NCBI RefSeq assembly: GCF_030732985.1
Contig: NZ_JASHJX010000011.1
Span: 25,981 to 89,980, forward strand
DNA: 64,000 nt
Direction: 5' to 3'
From: Nioella sp. MMSF_3534
Lineage (GTDB): Bacteria > Pseudomonadota > Alphaproteobacteria > Rhodobacterales > Rhodobacteraceae
The position numbers and the translations under genes are program-made. The notes beneath the pieces were generated by a model. It searched no databases. It saw nothing but the letters and a program-made list of their open reading frames with translations, and was not told where the DNA came from. Below are positions 9,450 to 16,798 of this stretch, one piece after another; position 1 is the stretch's first letter, and each line of letters opens with the position of its first letter.

Positions 9450-11276
9450 TCAGATCGTGGTGACGCAAGCGTCGCTGTCCGCGTAAAGCCGGGCCAGCAG
9501 ATCGGCCCGCCGGGTCAGCACCTTGCGGAAATTGAGGTTGCCCTTGGCGGTCATCTCGCCCTCGGGCATCGATGGCGGTTCGGCCAGAACGATGGCGCGG
9601 GCGACGCGGGTGGAACTGCCGCTGATCTCGCGGGCGCGTTCGGCCAGACGGCGGTGGATCTCGCCAAGCAGCGCCTTGTCCGACAGCGCGCCGCCTTCAG
9701 CGGCATCCGAGAAGCCCTCGGCCCGTAGCTCGCCCATGTTGGGGAAGATCATGACCCCGATCTCGTCGCGATCCGCCCCGGTGATCACGAGATCAGCGGC
9801 CAGCGGCGACAGGCAGGCCAGCATGTCGATGCGTAGCTGTGCCGCGCGCACCCAGGTGCCCGTCAGCAGCTTGAAATCCTCGGAAATGCGCCCGTCGAAC
9901 TTCATGCCCTTGTTGGGGTCGTCGGGGTCCACGAAGACCATCGCATCGCCGGTCAGGAAGAACCCGTCCTCATCGAAGGCCTCCGCCGTTTTCTCGGGCG
10001 CTTCGAAATAGCCGGGCATCACATTGGGCCCCTTCACCCGCACCTCGCAGCGCATATCGCTGTCCGGCAGCAGCTTCACCGTGCAGCCCGGCAGTGGCAC
10101 ACCGACAACGCCCGAGCGGTCAATCGGCTCATGCTGCAGCATCACGGCGGGCGCGGTTTCCGTCAGGCCCCAGCTGGTGGTGATCAGCGGCACCTCGCCC
10201 TTCACCTCCATCGCCATCGCCTCGAAGCCCTGCCAGACCTCCTGCGGCAGGGACGCGCCGGCATAGAAGATCAGGTCGAGATCCTCGAAGAAGCGGCGGC
10301 GCAGCGCCTCGTCGGCCTTCAGCGCCTTGAGAAGCATCCCGTAGCCCACGGGCACGTTGAAGCTGAGCGTTCCGGTCATCAGGCGCAGGTTTTCCACCGT
10401 CCGCTCAAAAAGCCCCGGCACCGGCTTGCCGTCGTCGATATAGAGCGACCCGCCATTGGCCAGCATCATGTTGAAATTATGCGAGCCGCCGAAGACATGG
10501 TTCCACGGCAGCCAGTCGACGATGCGCGGCGGGCGGGTGCGCAGCATCGGAAGGGCGTCGGCCAGCTGTGTCTGGTTCACGCACATCATGCCTTGGGTCG
10601 TCAGCACCCCCTTGGGCGAGGAGGTGGAGCCCGAAGTCATCAGGATCTTGGCGACGGTCGCGGGCGTCACCGCGTCGAAAGCGGCGTCGATATCGGTGCT
10701 GTCATCGCCCTGCAACAGCGTCTCGAACGCCGTCACGCCGGGGCGGCCATGGGTGTGGCTCGCGACAATCTCCACCCCGTCGAAACAGTCGAGCTCCAGC
10801 GCCTCGCCATACTGCGCCGCATCGACGGTATAGGCCATGGCGGGGCGGACAAGGTCGACCGCGTGGCGCAGGCGGCCATGGGCGCCGTGGATCAGCGAAT
10901 ATTGCTCGGCCACCGGCACCGTGGGCACACCCGCGTATTGGCCAGCCAGCGACAGCAGCCCATGATCCACCCCATTGCCGGACAGGATCAGGATCGGGCT
11001 ATCCTGGTCCAGCCCGCGCGCCAGCAGGCTTTCGGCCAGCGCCCTGACCTGTTGCAGCGCCTCGCGATAGGTCACGGTCCGCCAGCCCGCGCCGCTGCGC
11101 TCGGCCAGGAACACGCGGTCGGGCGCTTCGATGGCCCAACGGTGCAGCCAGTCACCGGTGCGCCGCATCACCGGCCCAAGCGGAATGTCCGAATGCAGCA
11201 GGATCGACCCATCGGCCCGCACGGTTCGCGTCACGGCATGGGGCAGGAAATCGGTTGTGCGCTTCATGGCAGTCAT
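9450..11276 (-). CDS. fcs: Feruloyl-CoA / p-coumaroyl-CoA synthase
   Basis: A 608-residue adenylate-forming ligase that makes hydroxycinnamoyl-CoA from ferulate, coumarate or caffeate with ATP and CoA. Motifs in order are the P-loop LMTSGSTSSPKGVL, WLPWNHVFGG, TSWGLTETAP, FLTGDAM and the hinge GRISEDFKLLTGTWV. The last is characteristic of feruloyl-CoA synthases, which have a larger C-terminal region than 4-coumarate ligases. It overlaps the MarR gene by 4 bases. It is the committing step of the operon and should produce the CoA ester to which the MarR regulator responds. Confidence 0.93.
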   Translation of the reverse strand: MTAMKRTTDFLPHAVTRTVRADGSILLHSDIPLGPVMRRTGDWLHRWAIEAPDRVFLAERSGAGWRTVTYREALQQVRALAESLLARGLDQDSPILILSGNGVDHGLLSLAGQYAGVPTVPVAEQYSLIHGAHGRLRHAVDLVRPAMAYTVDAAQYGEALELDCFDGVEIVASHTHGRPGVTAFETLLQGDDSTDIDAAFDAVTPATVAKILMTSGSTSSPKGVLTTQGMMCVNQTQLADALPMLRTRPPRIVDWLPWNHVFGGSHNFNMMLANGGSLYIDDGKPVPGLFERTVENLRLMTGTLSFNVPVGYGMLLKALKADEALRRRFFEDLDLIFYAGASLPQEVWQGFEAMAMEVKGEVPLITTSWGLTETAPAVMLQHEPIDRSGVVGVPLPGCTVKLLPDSDMRCEVRVKGPNVMPGYFEAPEKTAEAFDEDGFFLTGDAMVFVDPDDPNKGMKFDGRISEDFKLLTGTWVRAAQLRIDMLACLSPLAADLVITGADRDEIGVMIFPNMGELRAEGFSDAAEGGALSDKALLGEIHRRLAERAREISGSSTRVARAIVLAEPPSMPEGEMTAKGNLNFRKVLTRRADLLARLYADSDACVTTI

Positions 11277-11746
11277 TCCTTTGTGCCTTTGGCCTCGATC
11301 CGGCGCAGAACGTCCAGAACCTGCGCGTATTCCGTCATGCCCACCCCCTGAAGCAGCCGCGCCTCATGGGATTTCACCGCCTCGATGGCGCGGGCGCAGA
11401 GCTGCCGTCCGGCCAGCGTCGGCACCAACGCATAGGCGCGCCGGTCGGTCGGCACCTTCTCTCGCAGGATCAGGTCGCGGCGCTCCAATTCGTCGATGAT
11501 GACGACGAGGTTGGGCCGCTCGATATCCATCGCATCCGCCAGTTGCGACTGGCGCAGGCCGGGATTGTCGACGATCAGGACAAGCGCCGAATAGGTGATC
11601 ATGCGCAGGTCGAAGGGTTTCAGCGTCGTGGCCAGATCGGCCTGCACCACGTTGAACGCGCGCTTCATGTGGTAGCCGACGAAGCCGCGCAGTGTGGCGT
11701 CGGATACGCGGGTAACGACAGGTGGGGCGGGGTTGGGCTTGCTCAT
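11273..11746 (-). CDS. MarR regulator of hydroxycinnamate catabolism
   Basis: A 157-residue MarR protein. The winged HTH spans roughly residues 45-105: LRQSQLADAMDIERPNLVVIIDELERRDLI followed by the wing KVPTDRRAYALVPT. It lies inside the operon between enoyl-CoA hydratase and fcs, with a 4-base gap and a 4-base overlap. In other bacteria FerC and CouR are MarR repressors released by feruloyl-CoA or p-coumaroyl-CoA, so the same mode is likely. Candidate operators are the near-identical sites at 13317-13335 and 16679-16695. The ATG at 11746 was chosen because the upstream frame is not conserved-looking. Confidence 0.88.
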   Translation of the reverse strand: MSKPNPAPPVVTRVSDATLRGFVGYHMKRAFNVVQADLATTLKPFDLRMITYSALVLIVDNPGLRQSQLADAMDIERPNLVVIIDELERRDLILREKVPTDRRAYALVPTLAGRQLCARAIEAVKSHEARLLQGVGMTEYAQVLDVLRRIEAKGTKE

Positions 11747-11750
11747 GGCC

Positions 11751-12515
11751 TTATCCGAACTTCGGGTCGCGTTTTTGCAGGAAGGCCTGAAGGCCCTCCA
11801 GCGCATGCGGGCTGGTCTGGGTCAGCGCCGCGCAGAGGCTTTCGGTGAAGAGCCCGTCGGCCTTGGCCATATCCTCGATACGGGAAATCGCCTGGATCAT
11901 GATGTAATTGGACAGGGGCGCGTTGGACGCGATCTGCTTGGCCAGCCTGCGCGCCATGGGCAGGGCCTCGCCTTCCCCCACGCTGTAATGGGTGAGGCCA
12001 AGGGCCAGCCCTTCGTCCGCGCTGTATTTGCGGCCCGTCAGCATCATCTCGACCATGCGGTCGGCACCGAGGATGCGCCCGACACGCACGGACGCGCCGC
12101 CCCCCACATAGATGCCGCGCTTGCCTTCGGGCAGTTGGAAGATCGTCGACGGCTGGGCAATGCGCACATGGGTCGAGGTGGCCAGTTCCAGCCCGCCGCC
12201 AATGACCGCGCCGAACATGGCCGAAACCACCGGCAGCCCGCCATACTGGATCTTGTCCATGATCGCGTGCCAGCCGCGCGAATGGCGCATGGTTCCTTCG
12301 GCGTCGCGTTGCTGGTGCTCCGACAGGTCAAGGCCAGAGCAAAAATGCCCTTCGGTCCCGGTCAGGATCACCACCTTCACCGCCTCGGGCGGGGCCGAGA
12401 AAAAGGCGTCGATGGCGTGCAGCAACTCATCGCACATGGCGTTGCGCTTGCCGGGGCGGTTCATTGTGAGGGTGGCGATGCCCTCCTCGATCTCGATCTT
12501 CAGAATGTCGGACAT
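11751..12515 (-). CDS. Enoyl-CoA hydratase/feruloyl-CoA hydratase-type crotonase
   Basis: A 254-residue crotonase. The oxyanion-hole segments are HFCSGLDLSEH and AMFGAVIGGGLELA. Both hydratase glutamates are present, Glu110 (GGGLE) and Glu130 (FQLPEG), so hydration of a trans-enoyl-CoA is expected. In this operon it should hydrate p-coumaroyl- or feruloyl-CoA to the beta-hydroxy ester. Whether it also performs the retro-aldol step to an aromatic aldehyde, as Ech/FerB does, cannot be read from sequence. The neighbouring SDR suggests an oxidative route instead. Confidence 0.88.
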   Translation of the reverse strand: MSDILKIEIEEGIATLTMNRPGKRNAMCDELLHAIDAFFSAPPEAVKVVILTGTEGHFCSGLDLSEHQQRDAEGTMRHSRGWHAIMDKIQYGGLPVVSAMFGAVIGGGLELATSTHVRIAQPSTIFQLPEGKRGIYVGGGASVRVGRILGADRMVEMMLTGRKYSADEGLALGLTHYSVGEGEALPMARRLAKQIASNAPLSNYIMIQAISRIEDMAKADGLFTESLCAALTQTSPHALEGLQAFLQKRDPKFG

Positions 12516-12524
12516 GGGGAACCT

Positions 12525-13289
12525 TCAGCGCGGGGGCAGCCGGACCGCGCCATCGAGGCGGATCGTGGTGCCGTTGAGATAGGGATTTTCGATGATCTGG
12601 GCGGCCATCAGCGCATATTCCTGCGGCTGACCGAGCCGCGCCGGGAAGGGAATGTTCGCGGTGATCTGGGCGGTGACCTCTTCCGGCAGGCCCTCCATCA
12701 TCGGGGTGTGGAAAAGCCCCGGTGCGATGGCCATGACGCGGATGCCCTGCTTGGCAAATTCTCGTGCGGCGGGCAGGCACATGGCGGCAATCGCGCCCTT
12801 GGAGGCCGCGTAAGCCGCCTGCCCCACCTGCCCGTCCTGATAGGCAACCGAGGCGGTGTTGACGATGACACCGCGTTCGCCGGTCTCGGTCGGGTCAAGG
12901 TCGGTCATCAGCCGGGCGGCGTGGCTCATCACGTTGTAGGTGCCGAACAGGTTGACGCGCAGGGTACGTTCGAACACGTCGAAGGACAGCTTGCCCTCGC
13001 GCCCGACGATCCGCGCCGCAAGGCCCACGCCGGCGCAGTTGACCGCGATCCGGGCGGCTTGGCCGAGTTGCTCCGCCACCTGCTCCACTGCCGCGCCGAC
13101 GGCGGGTTCGTTGCCCACGTCAAGCTGCACGGCGATGCCGCCGATCTCTGCCGCGACAGCCTCGGCCCGCGCGCCGTCATAGTCGAGGATCGCCACCTGC
13201 GCCCCCTGCCCGGCCAGGTGCCGCGCGGTTGCAGCCCCGAGCCCCGATCCGCCACCCGTGACGATGGCCACCTGATCCTGAATGCGCAT
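12525..13289 (-). CDS. SDR dehydrogenase, probable 3-hydroxyacyl-CoA dehydrogenase
   Basis: A classical short-chain dehydrogenase of 254 residues, closest in appearance to type II 3-hydroxyacyl-CoA dehydrogenase. The cofactor loop is TGGGSGLG (residues 11-18), with Asp36 at the end of the second strand favouring NAD. NCAG is at residues 84-87, and the catalytic set is Ser147, Tyr160 and Lys164 (YAASK). It is the first gene of the operon, with an operator-like palindrome directly upstream. It should oxidise 3-hydroxy-3-(4-hydroxyphenyl)propanoyl-CoA to the keto ester cleaved by the downstream amidohydrolase. Confidence 0.87.
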   Translation of the reverse strand: MRIQDQVAIVTGGGSGLGAATARHLAGQGAQVAILDYDGARAEAVAAEIGGIAVQLDVGNEPAVGAAVEQVAEQLGQAARIAVNCAGVGLAARIVGREGKLSFDVFERTLRVNLFGTYNVMSHAARLMTDLDPTETGERGVIVNTASVAYQDGQVGQAAYAASKGAIAAMCLPAAREFAKQGIRVMAIAPGLFHTPMMEGLPEEVTAQITANIPFPARLGQPQEYALMAAQIIENPYLNGTTIRLDGAVRLPPR

Positions 13290-13316
13290 GGGCGTTGCCT
13301 TTCTCTTTCATTCCAT

Positions 13317-13335
13317 AATAGTTATGTCACATAAC
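13317..13335. promoter_or_regulatory. Candidate MarR operator upstream of the SDR gene
   Basis: AATAGTTATGTCACATAAC contains the perfect inverted repeat GTTATG-TCA-CATAAC. It lies 28 bases before the first gene of the coumarate operon. Sixteen of 17 bases (13317-13333) recur in the TRAP promoter at 16679-16695, which points to joint control by the operon's MarR protein. Confidence 0.65.
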
Positions 13336-13351
13336 GATATGCGACACAAGA

Positions 13352-13377
13352 ACCCCCGGCACCAGGGAACCGGGGGT
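13352..13377 (-). terminator. Hairpin after the TRAP operon
   Basis: ACCCCCGG at 13352-13359 pairs perfectly with CCGGGGGT at 13370-13377. It lies just past the DctM stop and, on the minus strand, is followed by TTCTTGTG. It probably ends TRAP transcription before the downstream coumarate promoter. Confidence 0.7.
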
Positions 13378-13387
13378 CCGAGACCGC

Positions 13388-14878
13388 CTAAAGCGGCAGC
13401 AAAAACAGCGTGATCGCCGGGAACAGCACCAGGATCACCACGCGCACCAGGTCGGAGGTGACGAAATACATCACCGCCTTGTAGGTCTCGACCATCGGCG
13501 TTTCCCGGTCCATTGCGTTGATGATGAAGAGGTTCATGCCAACCGGCGGGGTGATCAGCCCGACCTCGACGACGATCAGCACGAGGATGCCGAACCAGAT
13601 CGCGGTTCTGGTCGTGGCCACGTCCTCCAGCTGGTATTCGGTGACCGGGCGCATGCCCAATTCGCGGAACTGGTCGCGGGTCAGCTCGGTCCCTGCCGCC
13701 AGCAGATCCTGCGCCTGTCGTATCAGCTCTGGCGCCGCATCCAGCCCTTGGGCTATCGCCGCCTCCAGCCGGACGGTTTGCAGGCCGATCATGTCGACAA
13801 GGCCGAAATCCAGAACCGAGATCACCGGGAAGAAGATCGGGATCGTCAGAAGGATCATCGACAGCGAGTCCATCAGGCAGCCGAAGACGAGGTAGAAGAT
13901 CAGGATCAGGGCAAGGATCATCCAAGGCGAAAAGCCCTGCGCCAACACGAATTCCGACAGGGTCTGCGGCACCTGGCTGAGCGCGAGGAACCCGTTATAG
14001 AGATGCGCGCCAAGCACGATGAAGAAGATCATCGCGGTGCCGATGGCGGTGGCAATGATGCTTTCCTTGAACACTTTCCATGTGAGCGTGCCGTTGAAAA
14101 AGGCAATCAGCCCGGTGCCGAACGCCCCGACGGACGCGCCCTCGGTCGGGGTGAACCAGCCCAGATAGATGCCGCCCACCACAAGTCCGAAGACAAGGAT
14201 CACCGGCCAGACATCCAGCATCGCACGGATGCGCTCGGCCATGGGCACGGGCGGGCGGGTGCCTGCGGCCTTGGGGTTCACCCGCACATAGATCGAGATC
14301 GTCAGGATATAGCCAAGCGCCGCGAGGATGCCGGGCACCAGAGCCGCGAGGAAGAGCGAGGCGATGTTCTGTTCCGTCAGGATCGCGTAGATCACCAGGA
14401 TCACCGAGGGCGGGATCAGAATGCCAAGCGTGCCGCCCGCCGCCAGCGTTGCGGTGGAGAAGCCGCCGGAATAGCCGTAGCGCTTAAGCTCGGGCAACGC
14501 CACGCGTCCCATGGTGGCGGCAGTGGCCAGCGACGATCCACAGATCGCGCCAAACCCCGCGCAGGCCCCGACCGAGGCCATGGCAACGCCGCCCCTACGG
14601 TGACCAAGCCAGCTTTCGGCGGCCTTGAACAGCGACGTGGACATGCCCGACAGGGTCGCGAACTGCCCCATCAGCAGGAACATCGGCACGATGGACAGCG
14701 AATAGCTGGAAAAGGTGGTGAAGGTTTCCGTCTTCAGCCGCGCCATGAACATCGAGGTGTCGCCGGTGGCCATCCACAGCCCGCCGACGCCCGCAAGGAA
14801 CATCGCAAGGCCAATGGGCATGCGCAGGAAGATCAGCAGAAGCAGGACGGGGAAGGACCAGGCCCCAAGCTCGAACAT
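13388..14878 (-). CDS. TRAP transporter large permease (DctM type) with an insertion
   Basis: The membrane ion-coupling subunit of a TRAP importer, 496 residues with the usual repeated hydrophobic segments (GACAGFGAICGSSLATAATM, AGGTLGILIPPSVILVIY, GLITPPVGMNLF). Most DctM proteins have about 425 residues. The excess is one block of about 65 residues at roughly 358-424, rich in A, L, E and Q, placed between the FFPVISVLDFG and TAIWFGILVLIVVE segments. It is the third gene of a dctP-dctQ-dctM operon next to coumarate genes, so uptake of hydroxycinnamates is likely. The start at 14878 (MFELGAW) follows the dctQ stop closely. Confidence 0.9.
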   Translation of the reverse strand: MFELGAWSFPVLLLLIFLRMPIGLAMFLAGVGGLWMATGDTSMFMARLKTETFTTFSSYSLSIVPMFLLMGQFATLSGMSTSLFKAAESWLGHRRGGVAMASVGACAGFGAICGSSLATAATMGRVALPELKRYGYSGGFSTATLAAGGTLGILIPPSVILVIYAILTEQNIASLFLAALVPGILAALGYILTISIYVRVNPKAAGTRPPVPMAERIRAMLDVWPVILVFGLVVGGIYLGWFTPTEGASVGAFGTGLIAFFNGTLTWKVFKESIIATAIGTAMIFFIVLGAHLYNGFLALSQVPQTLSEFVLAQGFSPWMILALILIFYLVFGCLMDSLSMILLTIPIFFPVISVLDFGLVDMIGLQTVRLEAAIAQGLDAAPELIRQAQDLLAAGTELTRDQFRELGMRPVTEYQLEDVATTRTAIWFGILVLIVVEVGLITPPVGMNLFIINAMDRETPMVETYKAVMYFVTSDLVRVVILVLFPAITLFLLPL

Positions 14879-14880
14879 CG

Positions 14881-15465
14881 TCAATGGACCGCCCCCCCGG
14901 AGCCAGGAAGAATGGCGCGGCCGCTGAACAGCTCGATCACGCGGGCCACGGCGCAGTAGAGGCCGACCAGAGAGGTCACGATGGCCGCGACGAGGCTGGC
15001 AGCGTAGGCCCACCAGACCGGGTATTGCAGCAGGAACGAGGTCTGCCCGTTATGGTATTTGTCCATCATGCCTTCATAAAGCTGCACGGTGATCAGGATT
15101 AGGACGCCCGTCAGAACGACTTCCCACAGGGTCTGGAGGAACTTGTTGAAGCCCGTGGGCATCAGCGAGGTGAAGACATCCACCGCCGCATGGCCGCCGT
15201 AAAGCTGGCAGATGGGCAGGAAGCAGAAGATGACGAAGGCAATGCCGGATTCGACGACCTCGAAATCGCCTTCGATCGGGCCGACACCGGTGCCGATCAG
15301 CCACTCGGCAAAGCCGCCCGCGACGCCGGTCAGCCAGTCGGAATTGCCGAACGTGTTCAGCCCGCGCCCAAGGACGCTGACGAAAACGAGGATCACCAGA
15401 ACGGTCAGGATCATTCCACCGAGAACGGCCATGCCACGGGCCAGCCGGTCCACCAGATTGGGCAT
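14881..15465 (-). CDS. TRAP transporter small permease (DctQ type)
   Basis: A 194-residue protein with four predicted membrane helices (MILTVLVILVFVSVLG, GIAFVIFCFLPICQLYGG, WEVVLTGVLILITVQLY, YAASLVAAIVTSLVGLY). It is somewhat longer than the usual 160-175 residues because of a soluble loop at about residues 40-72 (after RGLNTFGNSDW, before VESGIAF). It pairs with the equally enlarged DctM. A two-base gap separates it from dctM, and a strong hairpin separates it from dctP. Confidence 0.87.
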   Translation of the reverse strand: MPNLVDRLARGMAVLGGMILTVLVILVFVSVLGRGLNTFGNSDWLTGVAGGFAEWLIGTGVGPIEGDFEVVESGIAFVIFCFLPICQLYGGHAAVDVFTSLMPTGFNKFLQTLWEVVLTGVLILITVQLYEGMMDKYHNGQTSFLLQYPVWWAYAASLVAAIVTSLVGLYCAVARVIELFSGRAILPGSGGAVH

Positions 15466-15494
15466 CTCACCCCCCCATCATTGCAGATAGAATA

Positions 15495-15528
15495 CGGCCC
15501 CCGCGTGCCTTCAGGCATACGGGGGCCG
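15495..15528 (-). promoter_or_regulatory. Intra-operon hairpin between TRAP dctP and dctQ
   Basis: CGGCCCCC (15495-15502) pairs with GGGGGCCG (15521-15528). The stem continues imperfectly to a TTCA loop. It lies between the binding-protein gene and the permease genes and lacks a T-run. This kind of hairpin commonly stabilises the upstream mRNA or attenuates read-through, so that more binding protein than permease is made. Confidence 0.6.
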
Positions 15529-15534
15529 GTTCGA

Positions 15535-16584
15535 TCAGGCGCTGTATTCCGCGATCAGCGCGCGGGCCTCGGCCAGAAGGCCGGTGCCGTCCATGCCGGC
15601 TGCGTCCATCTCGGCGACCCAGTTGTCAATGGTGGGCTGCGCCGCTTCGCGCCACATGTTCACCTCGTCCTCGGTCAGTTCGATGATGTTGTTGCCACGG
15701 TCTTCTGCGGCCATGCGCGAGGGCTCGTCAAACTCCTGCATGGTGCGACCGGCCCATTCGGACGTGTCCGCGCCCGAGTTGGCGTCGATCACCGCCTGAA
15801 GGTCGGCAGGCAGCGCGTCATAGGAGGCCTGGTTCATGCCGAAGATGAACGAGGTGGTGTAGAGCGAGGCATTCGGGAAGATGGTGTGGTTTTCCACCAG
15901 TTCCTGAACGCGCAGGATGCCCACGACCTCCCACGGGATGACGGTCGCATCGACCACGCCGCGCGACAGCGCTTCCGGGATTGCCGGAACCGGCATGCCG
16001 ACGGTGGTGGCGCCCAGGTTCGAGAACATGGCGTTGGTCACGCGGGTCGGTGCGCGCAGCTTGACGCCGTTGAGGTCCGCAGGGGTGCGGATCGGGTCGG
16101 CGGAGTGGATCAGGCCGGGGCCATGGACCCAGACGGCGATCGGTTTGAAGGCTGCGAAATCGGCATCCATCATGTGACGCTCGGCCATGGTCCAGTAGGC
16201 GCGGCTGGTCGGCCCTGCGCTGGTCATCATGAAGGGCAGTTCGAACACCTCGGTGCGCGGGAAGCGGCCAGGGGTATAGCCCGCCACGGTCCAGACCACA
16301 TCGGCAATGCCGTCGATGGCCTGGTCGATCAGATCGGGGGGCGTGCCGCCGAGCTGCATGGAGGGGTAACGTTCCACGGTGATGCGGCCGCCGGACTGTT
16401 CCTCGATGGCGTCGGCCCAGGGGTCCAGCACCTGCGCGGGAATGTTTGCCTGCGCGGGCAGGAACTGGTGCAGGCGCAGGGTGAATTCGTTGGCGCGCGC
16501 TGCCTTGGGCAGAACGGTTGCGCCAATCACGGCCATACCGGCGGCGCCGGTGGTCTTCATCAGGTTACGACGAGTGATGGTCAT
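15535..16584 (-). CDS. TRAP solute-binding protein (DctP type)
   Basis: A periplasmic binding protein of 349 residues. The N-terminus TITRRNLMKTTGAAGMAVIG with a cleavage-like PKAARANEF has a twin-arginine signal. DLNGVKLRAPTRVTNAMF holds the conserved arginine that salt-bridges the ligand carboxylate. The ATG at 16584 is set by an AGGGAGG ribosome site and removes an 18-residue upstream extension. It is the first gene of the TRAP operon. Location between coumarate and 3-hydroxybenzoate genes, and an operator shared with the coumarate operon, suggest an aromatic carboxylate such as p-coumarate as ligand. Confidence 0.9.
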   Translation of the reverse strand: MTITRRNLMKTTGAAGMAVIGATVLPKAARANEFTLRLHQFLPAQANIPAQVLDPWADAIEEQSGGRITVERYPSMQLGGTPPDLIDQAIDGIADVVWTVAGYTPGRFPRTEVFELPFMMTSAGPTSRAYWTMAERHMMDADFAAFKPIAVWVHGPGLIHSADPIRTPADLNGVKLRAPTRVTNAMFSNLGATTVGMPVPAIPEALSRGVVDATVIPWEVVGILRVQELVENHTIFPNASLYTTSFIFGMNQASYDALPADLQAVIDANSGADTSEWAGRTMQEFDEPSRMAAEDRGNNIIELTEDEVNMWREAAQPTIDNWVAEMDAAGMDGTGLLAEARALIAEYSA

Positions 16585-16678
16585 TATCGGTTTCCTCCCT
16601 TTTGACCGAAGCGTAGCCGCAATTTCGCACGGATACACATGATTCTATCTCGAACAGGTCTTCCTCCGCCAATTTAGA

Positions 16679-16695
16679 TATATGACATAACTATT
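16679..16695. promoter_or_regulatory. Second copy of the MarR-like operator, TRAP promoter
   Basis: TATATGACATAACTATT is the reverse complement of AATAGTTATGTCATATA, differing at one base from 13317-13333. It lies about 95 bases before the TRAP binding-protein gene in an AT-rich stretch (16660-16750), unlike the surrounding GC-rich DNA. The rest of the gap 16585-16798 shows no gene. Confidence 0.6.
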
Positions 16696-16798
16696 CATGT
16701 CGATACCATTTAAATCGGCGCTTATGCTCTCCCAATTTCGTTTCAAATAAAACGACCAACCGTTCGGTAACCTAATTTTCTGTCTCGCGCAACGGGTT

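Noticed and set aside
11694..13334. A 546-codon open frame on the plus strand opposite the MarR, crotonase and SDR genes
   Set aside because: Antisense to three well-supported genes and with no recognisable domain.
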